From: an uncultured Selenomonadales bacterium
GTDB taxonomy: Bacteria; Bacillota; Negativicutes; Selenomonadales; Selenomonadaceae
Assembly: GCA_937901445.1 (NCBI GenBank)
Contig: CALDHY010000052.1
Location: 1 to 40,686, forward strand
Length of the DNA stretch: 40,686 nt
Direction: 5' to 3'
The number at the start of each line of letters is the position of its first letter. Position 1 is the first letter of the stretch. Under the pieces are notes generated by a model, which worked only from the letters and a program-made list of their open reading frames with translations, was not told where the DNA came from and did not search any database. Shown here one piece after another: positions 39,002 to 40,686 of this stretch. The position numbers and the translations under genes were made by a program.

Positions 39002-39041
39002 AATAGTTTGATAGTGTGGTAGTGGGATAGTGGTGTAGTGT
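39002..39041 (+). repeat. Five-unit octamer repeat upstream of the amidase gene
   Basis: AATAGTTT GATAGTGT GGTAGTGG GATAGTGG TGTAGTGT, in exact 8-bp phase on the plus strand. It lies between the permease stop and the amidase ribosome-binding site, in reverse sense to both genes. On the minus strand GGGTAGTA lies between this tract and the permease stop, so a partial inverted arrangement exists here too. Confidence 0.82.
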
Positions 39042-39066
39042 GGTGTTAAAATACTACCCAATTACA

Positions 39067-39711
39067 TTAAGTTTCATACGAGCCATACTTTTGCTCAAGT
39101 TTTTTGAATGCCCAAGTTAAAACCGCCGTCATTGCAAGGTAAAATATACCGGCAATTAAAAAGGGCGTCATATCAAATTCACGTTGAACGATTGTTCGCG
39201 CCACGCGCAGTAAATCATTCATTGCCAAAATATAAATCAGTGAAGTATCTTTTACCAGGTTAATTGTTTCATTGGAAATTGGCGGAAGTACCACGCGCAA
39301 AACTTGCGGAAAAATTATATAGCGCATCATTTGCCAATGCTTTAAGCCCAAAGCCGCCGCCGCTTCATATTGTCCTTTTGGAATTGCCTGAATACCGGCG
39401 CGGAAAATTTCTGCAAAGTACGCCGCGTAGTTTAAAGTAAAAGCTAACAGTGCCGCCGCAAAATCCGGCAATCTTATTCCGACCAGCGGCAACGCAAAAT
39501 ATACAAATAAAAGTTGCAACATTAACGGCGTGCCGCGCATTACCCAAACGTAAAATTCCATAAGATAACGCAACGGCGCAAATGTTGAAATTCTGCCTAA
39601 CGCCGCAAGTCCTCCGAGTGGTATACTTAACATTACAGTTATTACAAAAATTGTTAAAGTAACTTCTGCGCCCTGTAAAATCAAGTACGCCATATTCAGA
39701 AATTTATCCAT
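39067..39711 (-). CDS. Polar amino-acid ABC transporter permease
   Basis: A 214-residue inner-membrane permease of the His/Glu/Gln/Arg (HAAT) family with about five transmembrane helices. The EAA loop reads EAAAALGLKHWQMMRYIIFPQ, the usual ATPase contact. YLMEFYVWVMRGTPLMLQL is the typical second segment. It starts 3 bp after the binding-protein gene. The ATP-binding subunit that usually follows is not present: an octamer repeat and the amidase gene come next. Substrate not resolvable beyond polar amino acid. Confidence 0.92.
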   Translation of the reverse strand: MDKFLNMAYLILQGAEVTLTIFVITVMLSIPLGGLAALGRISTFAPLRYLMEFYVWVMRGTPLMLQLLFVYFALPLVGIRLPDFAAALLAFTLNYAAYFAEIFRAGIQAIPKGQYEAAAALGLKHWQMMRYIIFPQVLRVVLPPISNETINLVKDTSLIYILAMNDLLRVARTIVQREFDMTPFLIAGIFYLAMTAVLTWAFKKLEQKYGSYET

Positions 39712-39714
39712 CGA

Positions 39715-40518
39715 TTATTTTTTCTTGATTAAATCTGCGCCGAACCATTGTTCAGAAATTTTTGTTGCCGTGCCGTCTGCAACAATTTCATCGAATGCTT
39801 TTTGTACTTTGTCGCGCAGTTCAGTATTTTCTTTTGCAAACGCAATACCAAATTGAGTTACGGGACCAACAGTAACATTGAGAGCTTGCAGGGCGTCAGG
39901 ATGTTTTGCCATATAGTAACGTCCAACAATTTCATCACAAACTACAGCATCAAGTCTGCCGTTTTCCAAATCCATAAACGCGCTTACATAATCGCCATAA
40001 GTTTTAAATTCATTGAAAGAATTTTGCAATTCAGCCTGTGAATTGATATAAGTTTCTGCGGTGGAGCCGGATTGAGTGCCTACAGCTTTACCTGCTAAAT
40101 CAGTTTCAGCCGCTATACCTTGATCATCGCCGGTGCGAACAAAAATAATTTGGCGGTTATCCATATAAGGATCGCTGAAAAGCATATTTTCTTGACGTTC
40201 CGGCGTAATATCCAAGCCGTTCCAAAGTACGTCGATTCTGCCGGATTTTAATTCAGCCTCTTTACTGTTCCAGTCAATCGCCTTAAATTCAACTTCACTG
40301 CCGAGACGTTTTGTAGCCTCTTTCGCCAAATCCACGTCAAAGCCTACAATCTGATTGTTTTCATCTTTAAAACCCATTGGCGCGTATTCGTCGTCAAGCC
40401 CTACAACAATTTTGTTTTCCTTAGCCGCGCCGCCGCCGGTATCTTCGCCTCCGCCGCAACCGGTAAACAACATTGAAACCATTAGTCCTGCCGTCAGTAA
40501 AAGTTTTTTCATCTTCAT
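39715..40518 (-). CDS. Amino-acid ABC transporter substrate-binding lipoprotein
   Basis: A 267-residue SBP_bac_3 family protein. The lipobox LFTGC (Cys21) marks a lipoprotein, followed by a Gly-rich linker. IVVGLDDEYAPMGFKDENN opens the binding fold, DWNSKEAELKSGRIDVLWNG and GTQSGSTAE contain the residues that hold the amino-acid carboxylate and amino groups, and QWFGADL ends it. It pairs with the permease gene directly downstream. The ATG at 40518 has AAGGATG upstream; an ATG two codons in is possible. Confidence 0.92.
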   Translation of the reverse strand: MKMKKLLLTAGLMVSMLFTGCGGGEDTGGGAAKENKIVVGLDDEYAPMGFKDENNQIVGFDVDLAKEATKRLGSEVEFKAIDWNSKEAELKSGRIDVLWNGLDITPERQENMLFSDPYMDNRQIIFVRTGDDQGIAAETDLAGKAVGTQSGSTAETYINSQAELQNSFNEFKTYGDYVSAFMDLENGRLDAVVCDEIVGRYYMAKHPDALQALNVTVGPVTQFGIAFAKENTELRDKVQKAFDEIVADGTATKISEQWFGADLIKKK

Positions 40519-40601
40519 TATAAAAAGTCATCCTTTCATAAATTTTACATAATTATTCGCCACAAGAAAAAGTTATTCCTGCAACAGCAAAACGCGCAAA
40601 T

Positions 40602-40630
40602 ATTTTACTGCAGATATTTTTAAATTACAA
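40602..40630 (-). promoter_or_regulatory. Promoter of the amino-acid transporter operon
   Basis: On the minus strand TTGTAA (40625-40630), 17 bp, TAAAAT (40602-40607), leaving a leader of about 80 nt before the start codon. Confidence 0.45.
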
Positions 40631-40658
40631 GATTTAATTAATTTCTAAAGATAACCTA

Positions 40659-40686
40659 TTGACATACACTCCCCCGTTTTATGTTA
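40659..40686 (+). promoter_or_regulatory. Possible promoter at the right edge
   Basis: Perfect TTGACA (40659-40664), then 17 bp including five C, then TGTTA cut by the window end, where a -10 box would fall. It would serve a plus-strand gene outside the window. Confidence 0.3.

Overview
The window (40.7 kb, AT-rich, roughly 40% G+C by eye) reads like the chromosome of an anaerobic diderm Firmicute, most likely a member of the Negativicutes (Selenomonas-type). This is an inference. It rests on the mix of Firmicutes-style genes (GntR/UTRA regulator, TreC with a trehalose PTS, GH1 6-phospho-glycosidases, frequent TTG and GTG starts) with outer-membrane-type features (an RTX protein that needs type I secretion, an AMIN-domain amidase, a PilN/GspL-like protein) and ferredoxin-dependent 2-oxoacid metabolism. 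I saw no rRNA, tRNA, CRISPR array or insertion sequence.

Layout. 1-1392: ferredoxin and alpha subunit of a 2-oxoacid:ferredoxin oxidoreductase (minus). 1548-3386: membrane diguanylate cyclase. 3526-6462: tandem pair of GH1 6-phospho-beta-glucosidases. 6482-15287: a redox/electrophile-type accessory region. It opens with a TetR gene under a promoter carrying two matching operators, followed by an MBL-fold protein and a CMD-family secreted protein, then about 1.8 kb of decayed genes, then flavodoxin-ferredoxin (EFR1), aldo/keto reductase, DJ-1/PfpI, 4-OT tautomerase, DUF169 and a secreted esterase. 15300-22092: housekeeping genes clpB, a divergent clpX-like gene, rpmE, a Nif3-family gene and leuB. 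22147-26065: a broken trehalose locus in which treC is intact, but the PTS transporter and TreR-like repressor are both truncated at one shared junction and an SDR pseudogene sits between. 26133-31833: chemoreceptor, then a large secreted C-type-lectin/RTX protein. 31957-35418: FtsA-like protein with a long beta-grasp tail plus a secreted protein. 35519-40518 (minus): PilN/GspL-like protein, trpS, AMIN/Amidase_3 amidase and a polar amino-acid ABC permease plus binding lipoprotein.

The most notable signals are: (1) a run of nine G inside the -35/-10 spacer of the promoter of the lectin/RTX gene, a classical phase-variation arrangement; (2) a family of 7- and 8-bp tandem repeats sitting exactly at gene 3' ends, sometimes supplying the last codons and the stop and once forming a terminator; (3) several pseudogenes whose shared lesion is a clean internal deletion, including one that cuts off transporter and repressor of the trehalose locus together; (4) an octamer, TCGCGCAG, found at least 21 times on both strands, far above a simple base-composition expectation; (5) clpX and rpmE promoters whose -10 elements lie on the same bases.

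Starts were moved inward from the longest open frame wherever a ribosome-binding site or family alignment demanded it (both GH1 genes, tetR, the esterase, rpmE, the RTX gene, pilN, trpS, the amidase, nif3). All calls come from reading the sequence. No database search was run.
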